DNA from: Bathymodiolus brooksi
Lineage: Eukaryota; Mollusca; Bivalvia; Mytilida; Modiolidae
NCBI GenBank assembly: GCA_963680875.1
Contig: OY804575.1
Coordinates: forward strand, 33,453,103-33,517,102
Direction of reading: 5' to 3'
Length of the DNA stretch: 64,000 bases
Notes under the pieces: generated by a model
The model's input: the letters and a program-made list of their open reading frames with translations, nothing else
Told to the model about the DNA's origin: nothing
Database searches by the model: none
Shown here: positions 13,680-25,187 of the stretch, in pieces
How the letters are laid out: each line of letters opens with the position of its first letter
Position numbering within the stretch: the first letter of the stretch is position 1
Program-made: the position numbers and the translations under genes

Positions 13680-14740
13680 TAATGGTCTTCATATAAGAAG
13701 AGGTAATCAGAATCCGTAAATCGAAGGACAGACAATACAATGGCTAAAGAAAAAGGACAAAAGGATTGTTTGAACAATCTAAGAAACAATACATAGAAAA
13801 CTAAAGATAAAATCGAGTAACAAGAACTCCACTAAAATCCGGGGTGAACTCAGTTGCTCCGGAAGGGTAAGCAGTTCCTTCTCCATTAGTGGAACCCATC
13901 GTGCTACTATGCTATAGTTACAAACCTGGTGATGAATGAGGAAAGAACTGGGGAGTGCTTACGACAAGTTAAACTTATCGATGGTCATTTGTGACACAGA
14001 TACTCCGTAACGGTTAATCAAGTCATGGTGTTGACCGTAAATCCTTCGAAGTAATGACTTCAACTTAACCAATAGGAACTCTTGGTTCGGTAGTTTCCCT
14101 GTTAGCAGCTACCCTCTTACTTGAAATCCTGATAGAAACCACAAGTTCTGGAATGTCAGATCAATTGAGAAATATATACTCCATATGCAGGTACTTCTGG
14201 AATGTTGTTACATAAATCTGGAAGGTTCACAATGGGCAAATCTCATTTGTCGTAAGGTTTCGTTCTCCACCGGACATCACTGTCAATTTTGAGGTTTATG
14301 TCAAGGTATGAAGCAGACCTAGCGGTATCTGTGGTATCCTTTATCTAAAGATCAATGGGATAGGTGTAATCAACGAAATCACCAAACTTAGAATTATTCA
14401 TCTATATAGCGGAACATGAAATTAAAGGATTGGGCTAGCTTCTTTTCATTTTACCTGGGAAGCCCCTGTATGAAGTCTGCCTCATACGAATAAAGGAACA
14501 AGTCGGCGAGAGGAGGAGCACAGTTTGTACCCATAGGTATGTCGATTGTCTATTGAAAAACATACACACCAATAAGTTCCTAGATTATCCCAAGTCTCAT
14601 TTCGGCGATATGACAATCATTGCCATAAGCAAATATATTCCAACAGCCTAGACGCCATTCACCATCTGTCCTAAAAACAACAGGCTTTGTCGCTTTGTAT
14701 ATCATCTGGGAATTAGTCTAAGGCAATCTGATCTGCAGTG
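13680..14740 (-). pseudogene. degraded reverse transcriptase with its 3' UTR
   Basis: On the minus strand, from high to low coordinates, broken frames give IDIPMGTNCAPPLADLFLY (about 14560-14500), then a loop ending IKDTTDTARSASYLDINLKI (about 14350-14280), YGVYISQLI (about 14185) and YGQHHDLINRYGVSVSQMTI (about 14045-13985), followed by the antisense-repeat 3' UTR down to 13680. The PMGTNCAPLLADLFLY block and the order of motifs mark an RT of the kind found in multicopy single-RT elements of animals, possibly Penelope-like. Several stops are present. This copy is the key that links the coding part with the scattered 3' UTR repeats. Confidence 0.75.
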
Positions 14741-14749
14741 GATCTTTAT

Positions 14750-16060
14750 ACATAGCATGTTTCTCTGCTGTTACATATATAAATTCTGTGCTGTTGTATT
14801 ACTTTGACATTGGTATTTTGCTCCACATTAGTCCAGTCAACAGTATGATTTTTTTGCTTTTCCTTTAGAAATGTTTCTTATAGCAAATATATCTAATAGC
14901 AAATTCATCAATAGATCTCCTCTTTAAGGTATTTAATCTTTGTTTCAGTCTTTCCTGTTACGCAAACTTTCTTTCCTGTTACTATTTGTGAATGAAATTA
15001 ATATTTTGAACATACTTCTCAATTTTAAAACTCCATTAGAAAAGCAAAATATATCATTTTCTTGAGCTTTAATCCCTGAAAAATTATATTTCAAGAATTC
15101 TTGTCTTGTAGTCAAATAAATGGAAAATATGAATTATAATTTCCGCCCTGTTACCAATTTCGTTCTGTCCTGTTGCATTGCCTACAGTAACATGAAAGAA
15201 TGTAACAGCACAGAAATATTCAATAATTATTTATATTCTTCATTTCCCTTTTGATGTCCTCTATTGAGTAAAATGCTATTTTTGAATTAATTCATATAGG
15301 GATGTATATAAATGACATCTTGTCTAAAAATTTGACCGATTTAATGGTCAAAAGCTAGTAACAGGACAGAAGTACAAAAAGTATTGTGGTAATAAGTCTT
15401 AGCTTGGATGTCCACTGATTTTGATAAAATGCGCCTTTCAAACTTTTTTCTTTGATTAATGGCTGCAGGAAATGACATAGTAGAGATGACATATGGGAAA
15501 TTGTACTCGGTGGTATGTGTGTTTTAAAAACATCAAAATATTGTTCGGTAACAGGATAGAATTCAAATTGTGAGACATGATTAAAAAACCATTTTGTTCT
15601 CTAAATAAAGGAGTTTTTTGGGGGAATACTCACTTTTATTAATAGTTATGATCCCTAACTATTATATAAGCTAAAGTAGACATATTATTGATGCATTGTT
15701 AATTTTTTTACTGTTGTTGCAAATGTGCTGACACTGCCATGGACAACACTGTTTTCCCGACCTGTCAATGTTTGGTGCATCGAAAAAGTATAAATTATTG
15801 CTTCAAAATTCAAGTTTATACTATTAAATACAATATAATATACTAATCTTTTAAAGAAAACCAAAGTTTACTAAGAAAACTCAGAAATAAAATAAATCAG
15901 ACAGTGGTTAGGTCGTGGACAGGAAACTTGCCAATTTTTGATATTGACTCAGATGATGTTGGATGTTGAAGTCAACAATCAAACTGGTTGTGTATGAACC
16001 AATTAAGGTCATTGTATAAAAAATACTACAAGTTTACTGCCTTGTCGTGAATGTAATGAA
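14750..16060. other. no gene recognised
   Basis: AT-rich sequence. Phrases such as ttcctgttac recur at about 14955 and 14982 and in related form to about 15560, hinting at an old diverged tandem or interspersed repeat, but no unit could be defined. Confidence 0.4.
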
Positions 16061-16064
16061 GGGC

Positions 16065-16306
16065 AGTCGTGGTTGTATGGTAGTTGGATTTACAATTACG
16101 TGTGCAATCAGTGCCTATCAACGTTAAAGTTGTGACTTCGAATCTCGCGTATTGCGAAGTATACCCGATACAACTTTTTGTGATAAAGTTTGTCAGTGAC
16201 TTACGACAGGTCGGTGGTTTTCTTCGTGTGCTCCGGTTTCCTGCACCAATAAAAGTGACCGCCACGATATAGCTGAAATATTGTTGAAAGTGGCGTTAAA
16301 CACCAT
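16065..16306 (+). mobile_element. tRNA-derived SINE (family A)
   Basis: Head gtcgtggttgtatggtagtt with a B-box-like stretch (gacttcgaatctcgcg), a body containing ttttcttcgtgtgctccggt, and the 3' tail atatagctgaaatattgttg..gtggcgttaaacacca. Other copies are at 20008-20254 (+), 24402-24650 (-) and 25464-25720 (-). Confidence 0.85.
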
Positions 16307-16694
16307 AGCCCCTAATACTGAATATAAGGCGTCAAAATTGCCACACAAACACATTTTGAATCAAGCACACGTATATTTTCTAGCCATTTACATTAAGCCA
16401 AAATTGGGTAAAATTCTATAGTACCTCACGTGACTCTCTATATTTTTGGGGGAAGGGAGGGGGATCCTCATCTACCCTAAAATAGATCTTTTACTGTGAT
16501 GAGAATTGTCATTTACACCCTAGGAGAATACTGTATCCCGAATTTATAAATTAGAACCATACGAAATAATGTGTTAACATAGTACCATACAATCTAAAGT
16601 TGGGTATATTTTGACAAACAGACTGAACATCTTGGGAAAATATGCGGGAGTTACATAGGAATTTATCTGGCATGTTTAGCAAATGCTTAAGAAG

Positions 16695-16870
16695 AGTTTG
16701 AAGATATCAAAGGGGTAATCAGAATCCGTATATCGAAGAAGAACAGACAACACAATGGCCAAAAGGAAAAGTACAAAAGGACAAACAACGATCTACAAAA
16801 CATACACATAAAACTAAAGATCGAGTAACACGAACCCCACTAAAAACCGCTGGTGAACTCAGGTGCCCTC
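16695..16870 (-). mobile_element. RT-element 3' UTR fragment
   Basis: Antisense copy of the family 3' UTR: gtttgaagatatcaaagggg ... gtgaactcaggtgc. It lacks the coding part and ends abruptly at about 16870. Confidence 0.7.
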
Positions 16871-17377
16871 AACTTTTTATAGATGGAAATTATATTTAGG
16901 AGGGTGTAGATAAGGCAGATCATTTTAATGTCTACAATCAACTGTAGACGATTAAAATATAATTATGTTGATAACATTGACTCGTTTCGTGACAATAGTC
17001 CCATTTTAGATAATATTATTTAATATAATTAGCTCAGAAGAAGTTCTTGATAAAATAAATTTATTAGACACATTAATAGCAATAGGTCTAAGTTGTATAA
17101 GTCCAAAATGGGTTTTTAAAAACTCTATGTCCTCCTCAAACCCAGCAAGTTTTTAATAAATCTCTACAGTTTTGTACTTTTCCTTAGAAATATCATATTT
17201 TCAAAAATGTGTTCAAAAATAAAGGCGAAACGGAACTGTTAGTAATAAAATATAGTCCAATTTCCCTGATATCTGTTAAAGCTAAACTAATGTGGAAGTG
17301 TATTTTTAAACATCCTTACAACTTTCTTTTTTCAAAAAAGCATCATAATAAAAACGTAGATATTTAATTTAGCGAGT

Positions 17378-17752
17378 GAGTGAGTGATTGTTGTTTAACG
17401 CCAATTCAGCAATTTTTCAGCTATATCATGGCGAAAACAAGTTAATTTTCAATGAGATGATGATGATGAGGTCCGCTTTGTTCTAGACCAACACGCTGAG
17501 TTGGATTTTTATAGTGCTAGCTCACTGAAACAACAGTCCGTGGGTAGAAATGTCGCTCCACTCGGACACATTATTCTGATTCCGAGCCGACCCGTCTTTG
17601 CTCTTTCTCCTTAATGCTGCATGCTAAGCGGAGAAACAACAAATACCAATTTTGTAATCTTTGTTTTGACCCGACCGGGGCTCGAACCCACGATCTACCG
17701 CATTCGAGGCGAGCACGCTAACCATTACACCTCAGATGCGGTTTCTAATTTA
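17378..17752 (-). mobile_element. tRNA-derived SINE (family B), near full length
   Basis: On the minus strand the head starts gaggtgtaatggttagcgtg and contains a B-box-like gtgggttcgagccccggtcg. The body is long (mentioning the gtctagaacaaagcggacct region) and the 3' tail atatagctgaaaaattgctg..ggcgttaaac is the same type as family A although the bodies differ. It ends in an (actc)n run. Confidence 0.8.
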
Positions 17753-17815
17753 GTGCACATGATCAATTAACCAAAGATGTCTGAAGGAGATGAACATAGT
17801 TATTTTGTATAATAA

Positions 17816-17881
17816 TTACATTATTTAAACATAAGTTTTTATATTTGTATAATATAAAAACGTATGTTTAAATAATGTAAT
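17816..17881. repeat. inverted repeat
   Basis: Arms attacattatttaaacata... at 17816-17842 and its complement at about 17855-17881, with one mismatch, around a 12-base AT loop. No coding sequence. Confidence 0.7.
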
Positions 17882-18002
17882 GGCGTTCCACACGTGTTCA
17901 TCCCCAATCGAACAAAGATATCAGTATCTTATTATTGGTAGAGATAAGTCTTACTTTGTCAAAACAACATAAAATCGAATAATAAATATAAACAGGACGA
18001 GA

Positions 18003-18900
18003 TCATTCAAATGTTAGATTTTTTTATCGACAATATATTTGTCCAATTTAGTGGACTAGTTTTTCAACAGACGATCAGTATTCCAATGGGTACTAATTGT
18101 GTTCCACTACTCGCTGATTTGTTTCTACACGCTAATGAGGTAGACTTCCTTCAATGGCTTCTCAAGAATGAAGACAGAAATTTACCTCAAACCTTTCATT
18201 CCAGTTTCCACTATGTATATATATATATACACGTCTGAAAATTAAACCAAACAGTGTTAGAATTAGATTTTAGAGCTGTCAAATTTTTGTTCTTCCCTCG
18301 ACAGGATTTGAACTCACACCATTGATACACTGCAGCACCATTCGCTTAGCCTTACGTCCAGCGCCCTAGACCACTCGACCACATCCACCCCCTGATATAT
18401 ATATGTTCTGTCATTGAACCATTCTCGATTCGATGATTAGCTGTATCTCTTCTATCAAAATGAGCTTGAAATAAAGGATACTACAGTCACTCAAATATTT
18501 GCTTCTTACCTTGACCTTCACAATGAAACCGATAACGGAGGAAGATTTAAAAAATCAAATTCTACAAAAAACGTGATGACTTCACATTTCCAATAGTCAA
18601 CTCCCCATTCGTCAGTAGCAATATTTCAGGAGCTCCAGCGTATGGAGTTTACATTTCCCAACTTATACGTTGTTATAGGGTTTGTGGTCAGAACAGTGAT
18701 TTTTTGGATAGAGCTCAAATACTGACACAAAGGCCACCCAGACAAGGTTACACTACTACTAGGTTAAGTTGTCGCTACACAAATAATACGGTCGTCAGCA
18801 CAAACTGGTTGTCCGTTGCGAAATATCAATTTCTCATGTCAGTGGATTTTCCCCTTTTAGATTCCTTCTTTCCTCTATCATCGACAGGAACTCTGTAGGA
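18003..18900 (+). pseudogene. reverse-transcriptase pseudogene split by a SINE
   Basis: The first part (18011-18214) reads ...FVQFSGLVFQQTISIPMGTN followed by CVPLLADLFLHANEVDFL and ends at HSSFHYV just before the expected YIDD catalytic box. A (TA)n run and a SINE occupy 18215-18400. The frame then resumes with broken pieces: ASYLDLHNETDNGGRF (about 18505-18550), SNISGAPAYGVYISQLI (about 18620-18670) and SDFLDRAQILTQR (18698-18735). At least three frame shifts are needed. It is the same RT family as 13680-14740. The catalytic aspartates are missing from this copy. Confidence 0.8.
18232..18393 (-). mobile_element. tRNA-derived SINE (family C) inside an RT pseudogene
   Basis: Best-preserved family C copy. 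On the minus strand it starts gtggtcgagtggtctagggc (A-box-like), passes a Ser/Leu-type long variable region, has gtgagttcaaatcctgtcga (B-box-like), and ends with a body terminating ttttcagacgtg next to a (TA)n tract. TA-rich runs lie on both sides, as for the 10837 cluster. Confidence 0.85.
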
Positions 18901-20005
18901 CTTGATTTCATGTGACAGCTATTGTTCTTTTTGTTCCTGAAATATATGACTGCTAGGTACTTTTCAAACAAACAAAAAACAGATCCGAGTGTTTCCGGGA
19001 TATTTATAATAATTGACATCAAATATTTATAAATTTTGAAATAAAGAATAAAAATTATAATAAAGGTGAAATCAGCGAAAGAATGAACTTGATAGAGTGC
19101 ACACACGGACTAATTCTCAAACTTCACAATTCTTAATTTAGAAAAAAACAAAGAATTTGCCCCCCAAAAATGTCGGATATCACTCAGTTTCGAACTTAAC
19201 CGGTATCTGAGATATTTATAAAACAAACATTTTGTATAAATTTGGTGATAAATCGTCAAAGAAGAAACAACGCTCAAAATTCAGTTTTTCGTTAAAAAAT
19301 AAAGATTTCATCCCAAAAGCGTATTTCGATATTACTAATTTTCGAACTTGACCAAGATATTTTATTTTGGAAATGTAACTCATAATCGTACACTTCTACA
19401 ATCAGATTAACTGTCATCTGGAATAATTGGATTTCATAATAAAATGTACTTGAATTTCAACTTTGGTAAATATAAGATCTATTATTATTATTATTTGGAA
19501 AAGTACTTCACAACCATACACTCCTGCAATCAGTAAAAACTTTTTATTATGCAGGATAGGATACGACTTCCCGTCAAAAATTCTGACAAAAAATACCTCT
19601 TCGATGGGTTGTACCCTATAGCGGAGACACTAGGTCCTATTTCCATACCGTGGGTAATGAATACGACGGTCAAACGACAGAGCGGTTGATGCTTAACGCC
19701 AAGTGGGCAATCATCACTACAAAACAACATACTCTCAAGGAAATAACGGCAACATAAACATAGACTGTGAACACTCTACTTCACCGACGAATAGTTAAAA
19801 AGGTAGAATATGTTGGTTATAGACCATTACTCTGAGGACCGTATATACACGGTCAAACGAACCATGTCGGAATCACCTTTAGAGTTGACGGGACACATGC
19901 CAACTTATGACTTGATTTTAAATCATGAAAACGAATATGACGATAATAACCGTTTACTTTCTTTGAATATGCAGATTACAATAGGGCAGATACTTTCGTC
20001 AAGGG
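18901..20005. other. no gene recognised
   Basis: AT-rich. Two diverged copies of a phrase around cccaaaa(tg/gc)..tcg.tat.act..tttcgaact (about 19165-19200 and 19310-19345) suggest an old duplication. No exon supported. Confidence 0.4.
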
Positions 20006-20007
20006 GC

Positions 20008-20254
20008 CGTCGTGGCCGTGATCGTATGGTAGTTGGATTTACAACTATCTATGAAATCAGTGCCTATCACCACTGCTGTTGTGAGTTCGAATCTCGATCA
20101 GGGCGAGGTGTACAAAATTATGTGATAACGCTTGTCAGTGACTTGCGACAGGTCAATGGTTTTCTCCGAGTAATCCGGTTTCCTCCACCAATAAAACTGA
20201 CCGCCACAATATAGCTGAAATAAATTGTTGAAAGTTGTGTTAAACACCACCAAA
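20008..20254 (+). mobile_element. tRNA-derived SINE (family A), full length
   Basis: Head ggccgtcgtggccgtgatcg through gtgagttcgaatctcgatca, body with gttttctccgagtaatccgg, tail gttgaaagttgtgttaaaca. A 134-residue open frame (19810-20214) merely runs through it and is not a gene. Confidence 0.85.
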
Positions 20255-20539
20255 CAACAAAAAGCAAAACAGCAAATACTTTCGTCATCATGGATAATGT
20301 GATAATGTATATCTTTATTAGTATTTGATCAACTGTTTATGATTATCGTTTGGTATTACATTTGCCTTTCCAGCTTATTGTTTTCTTAGATTTTTATCAG
20401 TTTGGTTAATGCGTCTGATTTTTCAGTTTGTTCATTTGATGATGACCAAGATGACCGCCATTTGAAATTGTTCCTTATATCTCGATGTGTGTACAAGACG
20501 ACAAATAACTTAAACCCGCTAAATTAGGTATGTATATAT

Positions 20540-20545
20540 TTTATT
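20540..20545 (-). terminator. polyadenylation signal AATAAA of the TIMP-like gene
   Basis: Canonical AATAAA on the minus strand 36 bases downstream of the stop codon. The cleavage site itself cannot be seen. Confidence 0.6.
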
Positions 20546-20580
20546 TAGATTTATCATGCAAAGACTAGACATTCTCATGT

Positions 20581-20684
20581 TCATGGACATTGGTGTTTGC
20601 CAGATAACCAATTTATATCGTCTGATGTTTTAAGCAGAGATTCCTTGACAATATAGCATTCTCCAACTGTTACATTCCCAGATG
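20581..20684 (-). CDS. TIMP-like exon 4 and stop
   Basis: Acceptor attttttcag. It encodes [20 protein letters not shown] and ends HQCP with TGA at 20583-20581. Confidence 0.85.
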
Positions 20685-23600
20685 CTGAAAAAATACATTA
20701 AAATAAATTGCACATGGTTTAGTTTGTTATAGCATTTTTACAACAGCATTTTTTATATAGAAAAAGACTGAATTTTCATTGGACATCTTTCGCCGACGTT
20801 TTTGATACAAAAACGTGTTTCTTGTAATGTTAAAAAAGGCATGGAAATTGTCAATGTGATGTAAACCACACCTGTCACTTCCCCCTTACTGATGTTTTCC
20901 GACGTGTGAGATCTGAAGAAATCCCATTACGAGTCACATGTTAGTGACACTAGTCTATGTCAAGATCTTTTCTGTCAAATGAAAATGGCGCTTAGGACAA
21001 ATGATCATTAAGATCTCCCACGCCACTCTATGTCAGTATAAAGGGAAGCAATTAAGAGAGCGATGTGATTTTAAATGGTTGAATTTTCAAGATTAAAAGC
21101 TATTCACCATGATATAATAATTATTCAGGTGCTTGACGGAATATATTGTCACATTCCCGAATGATTCCCGGATATATTCTCGACCCGCTACTTACATAGA
21201 TCAATTTAGCATATTATCATGTTAAGAAGAGTTTGAAGATACCAAAGGGGCAATTAGAATCCGTATATCAAAGAAGAACAGACAAAACAATGATCAAAAG
21301 AAAAAGTACAAAAGGACAAACAACGATCAACAAAACATACACATAAAACTAAAGATCAAGTAACACGAACCCCACTAAAAACCGGGGGTGAACGCAGGTG
21401 CTCCGGAAGGGTTAGCAGTTCCTGCTCCACTAGTGATACCCGTCGTGTTAATCTAGTTACAAACCCGGTGATAAATTATGACATGCAAGTAAAATATATA
21501 GACGAAACTGTCTTGGCGATACAGAAGCTGCATGGACTTGTCGGAATATGACCTATTAATATATTGAAGCACATATTTGAAAGGTGATAAGTCGACCCAT
21601 TCCAGCATTACGTCTGTACATATCTGTACATTGGAAGTGAAACCCAACCACCCAATGGGTAAAGCTTATTATTATCAAAATTAAAGGAAGGAGGCCTAGG
21701 AAATATATGATACCTCAAGAAGTTGACACGATTGTTTTCTGTACATTTTACCTGTTAGGAGATAAACCTTATCAACACTTAATTTCAATTGCCCACAGCT
21801 GTCTGGCCGAATATCTGATGTTAGCTGAATTAAATCGCCTTTCTTTATATCTCCGGGACCCTATTCAAAATAAATACCGGTAAGTTCATAACATTTTTGT
21901 GATTTAGTATACAATGTAGTTTTTTAAATACCACAATCTCATCTTTTTTCCCAATGATTGTCTCACAACACCCTCACAAACTTTTTTGCATCGTCTATTA
22001 TATGCAGTAAGAAAATATATTGATGTAAAGGAATTTGAGACACTATCCGTTTACTAACGGAGGAAACCAGAGTTTTTGCATAAGTACACGGAAAACCCAT
22101 GATAACACGCAAATACACGATCAATTACCTTAAGCACAAGACCACCGCGCCCCTATATAATCCACATAGCCGAAATCCAACAAGTTAGCTGTTGGTGTAT
22201 TGGTTTGGCTTTGTGGCAATATTGTCGATTTATGATAGTACTGTTGATGTATTGCAGTGTTGTTCTTGTATGGCAAAGTTGTTGGTATATGACAATGTTG
22301 TTCAATGTTTATTACACATTTCCATGAAACTTCCAATACAATGCTTCAGAAATGATATCTTTGCTTTGTCATTCTGCAACCAGGAAATAAATCAAATCGA
22401 TACATATGCTTATACTTTTCCTAAAGACATCGACAGCATTGCCATATACATATGCAGAAATGCCATGTGTCAACAGCAATGTCAGACATTATCAAGATTG
22501 CCATACACCAACAACATTGGCATATACCAACACCATTCCCATACAAAGACAATACACCGACCGTATTCAATAGATTGATTGGTGTTTAACGCCAACTTTA
22601 GTAGTATTTCAGATATTTCGTGGCGTGAACAAATTTTAGGCATTTAACGTATTCAATAGATCATTAAACCTATTATTCTTAATTTCTTAATCTTGATTTA
22701 AAGTATTCTGCTTTTTAGCTTTATTCAAATTTTTATTATTAATGTTCACCTTGTATACTTCTGTGACCTTCATAGTGTATGTAATAATTGTCATATCAGA
22801 GGTGTCCTCCAGAATTTTGTCATTTCGAACACTTTCTATTTTCTCCATTATAGTGCCTTCAAATACTGAAAAAATAACATTGCATTAGAAATGATGAAAT
22901 TTTAAGAACATTGTATTCATTTTCCATATCGGACCCAACATCATCTCGAGACGCAGTCGAGGTCTGATATGGCATGAGGGATGATAGGTATTTCCCTTTT
23001 AATTACACCTTATATAAGAATGCTGGATTCCGATTGGTTAATAGCCGTGATATTTTTTACACATTCAGGCCTTGCATTGTGAATTTGCAGAATTTTTACT
23101 TCATGTAGGTGTATTTGCATAAGATTTAACTTTTTGTCATGGTATTTGCAAAATCGTATTTGCCGTTTTCACCCTTCACCGAGACGCTTGTAACAAAATT
23201 TGTAAAACGTTATTAGTTGTGCGTTTTATGTAACATCATTCGGTAGAATTAAATAGATACATCATGTTAGGTCCTGAAAACGACAAACAAAAGGTATTAT
23301 TTATTTAGCCAGTGTTCTAAATAATATTCGGTGTAATTAAACAGATATATCATGTTTGGGAGAGGTATTTGCGAAAAATACCAGTTTTGAGACTAAATTT
23401 CCCTCGCCATTCGGCTCGGGAAATTTTTCGTCTGTCGACTGGTATTTTTCGCAAATACCCCTCCCAAACATGATATATCTGTATAAAATCCAGCAAAAAG
23501 TCCAGTTTCATGAAATAACATATTTTTCCTGTTGCTGTTGATATCCCCCTCCCATAATTTATGCAAATTGTTAATGTTGTAAAAACTTGTTAATTTTCTT

Positions 23601-25187
23601 ATTGCTATAAATGAATCCTCTAATTGTTTACTACAAATTGCAAAAAAAAATATACTCGAATAGTCTGTCTTTTCCATTGCTCTTACTTGAACGAATACCA
23701 ATTTGCCGTTGTAAGTGAAATAACTGCTACAAAAACGTATAATTTAGAATCAAATCGGGAATGTGCAATTTAGGTACAGTAGATTATATTACGAGACAAA
23801 TGAAAAAAATCAGTATCTTTATAAGGAAGTTAATAAGGGTAATAACAAAATTACGGAACTCCGAACAATCTAACAAAGGGAAAGTCAAAACTCATAAGTA
23901 TATAAACAGACAAAATCAGTCAACAACCGGAAAACTGTGAAAGCATCACTACATGCATAAATATTAATTATTACATTTCCTATTGAAGCATTTTGAAACA
24001 AGTGTGTCAGCTATTGTTTATAAACAAACGATACTGGAAATACCGGAAGTTACTTGCGCGAGAGGTACTGTTTTGGGGTTATTTGAAATAGATGCCCCTT
24101 ATATGGGTTATCAACCCGGGTCGTGAATTTGTGGCTTACTTCCGCTTGTTACACATATGCAAAAGGTATCACATTAATGCTATGTATATGATAAATAGCA
24201 TTACATTAACATTTTAATCTTTGGTCATCCTTGAATAATAACTGAAATATTACCCACTTGACGTTAAACACCAACAATATATCAATCATAACAACTTACA
24301 AAATGATCGATTTAGTATTCATGACTCCAATAATTTTGTTGGTTATCCTCCAGTGCTGCCTCACATGAACCTTTAGAAGTTTGTTTGATTTTTGTTTGCT
24401 AGATGGTGTTTAACGCCACTTTCAACAATATTTCAGTTATATATTGTGGCGGTCAGTTTTATTGGTGGAGGAAACAGGAGGACTCGGAGAAAACCACCGA
24501 CCTGTCACAAGTCACTGACAAACCTTATCACATAATGTTGTACACCTCGCACTGATCGAGAATCGAACTCACAACATCAGTGGTGTTAGGTACTGATAGC
24601 ATAGGTAGTTGTAAATCCAACTACCATACGATCACGGCCACGATGCCCCCTTTAGAAGTAATTTCTAATTGAAGAACATTTTTACTTAAAACACCACGTG
24701 CTACTGGCATATTGATACCAATGGTTCATTTTTGTTATCAATGGATAAAACTGTCGTGTGTGAATGTTATAATGGCGAGATTAAGTTACTATTTGGTCAG
24801 ATTTTAATGCCATTGATAATGTACTAGACCAAAGACGATGTCTGTATTGAGGGAAGCATGTTGTTTGTGTTTTGTTTTTATGTTTTGGGATGAATGAGAT
24901 CTATTCTGGTTTATACCACAAAAATTAAAATGATTTTAGATTTAATTTTGTTTTCAACGGTTTGGTCATTTTATTCATGTCGGAAATATGGACACAATTA
25001 TTTAGCACTATGTCGTTTAAATAGTAGTAAAATATTACTTACCATTTACATTTAAGATTGCCTCCGAGTTTCTAGGACAAAATTCATCTTTCAACGATGT
25101 ACCTCGAGGTTTAGGGCAAATGTAACAACACGAGTGCTGATGTACATCAAACACTAAAACAAGAAATAACACAGATATAAACTGCAT
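20581..25187 (-). CDS. secreted TIMP/netrin-like (NTR) protein, four exons, complete
   Basis: Predicted 157-residue secreted protein resembling the N-terminal inhibitory domain of tissue inhibitors of metalloproteinases, which block matrix metalloproteinases through the N-terminal cysteine segment (family knowledge). Exons 25187-25043, 22865-22750, 21860-21752 and 20684-20581 join with matching phases (1, 0, 1) at GT-AG sites, from an ATG to a TGA. Residues 1-19 form a signal peptide ([13 protein letters not shown] core). The mature part opens with [18 protein letters not shown], then [39 protein letters not shown] and a final VGECYIVKE...HQCP. Cysteines at 20/21, 24, 37, 109, 133 and 156 fit the three-disulphide N-TIMP layout. 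No C-terminal TIMP domain is present. AATAAA lies 36 bases past the stop (20545-20540). Introns contain SINEs and an RT-element piece, but the exons are clean. Inhibitory activity is inference: the doubled Cys and the C-x-x-C spacing differ from the usual C-x-C. Confidence 0.85.
21231..21480 (-). mobile_element. RT-element 3' UTR fragment in a TIMP-gene intron
   Basis: Antisense copy (gtttgaagataccaaagggg ... cagttcctgctccactagtg ... acaaacccggtgataa). It carries no RT-coding part and lies in the last intron of the TIMP-like gene, in the same orientation as the gene. Confidence 0.8.
21752..21860 (-). CDS. TIMP-like exon 3
   Basis: Acceptor ttttgaatag, donor gtaaaa at 21751. It encodes [13 protein letters not shown] through the SCG motif to VYLLT, the most TIMP-like part of the protein. 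Confidence 0.85.
22577..22640 (-). mobile_element. SINE 3'-tail fragment
   Basis: gattggtgtttaacgccaac followed by a diverged version of the family A/B tail. Body and head are absent. Confidence 0.6.
22750..22865 (-). CDS. TIMP-like exon 2
   Basis: Acceptor ttttttcag. It encodes [20 protein letters not shown] and on to MKVTEVYK, with donor AAG|gtgaac at 22749. Using this donor restores the phase of exon 3; reading on would hit a stop. Confidence 0.85.
23342..23481. repeat. long inverted repeat in a TIMP-gene intron
   Basis: Arms of about 43 bases (23342-23384 and 23439-23481; one extra base in one arm) carry cagatatatcatgtttggga and complement. The loop itself contains a smaller hairpin, aaatttccctcg / cgggaaattt. 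It has foldback-element architecture. Confidence 0.8.
24402..24650 (-). mobile_element. tRNA-derived SINE (family A)
   Basis: Full-length minus-strand copy from head (gtggccgtgatcgtatggta) to tail (ttgaaagtggcgttaaacac). It lies in the first intron of the TIMP-like gene. Confidence 0.85.
25043..25187 (-). CDS. TIMP-like exon 1 (signal peptide, first cysteines)
   Basis: ATG at 25187-25185. It encodes 48 residues and one base, ending NSEAILNVN, with donor gtaagt at 25042. This is the only good ATG ahead of a hydrophobic segment. Confidence 0.85.

Noticed and set aside
19810..20214. 134-residue open frame
   Set aside because: Its second half runs through a family A SINE and the first half has no motif or splice support.
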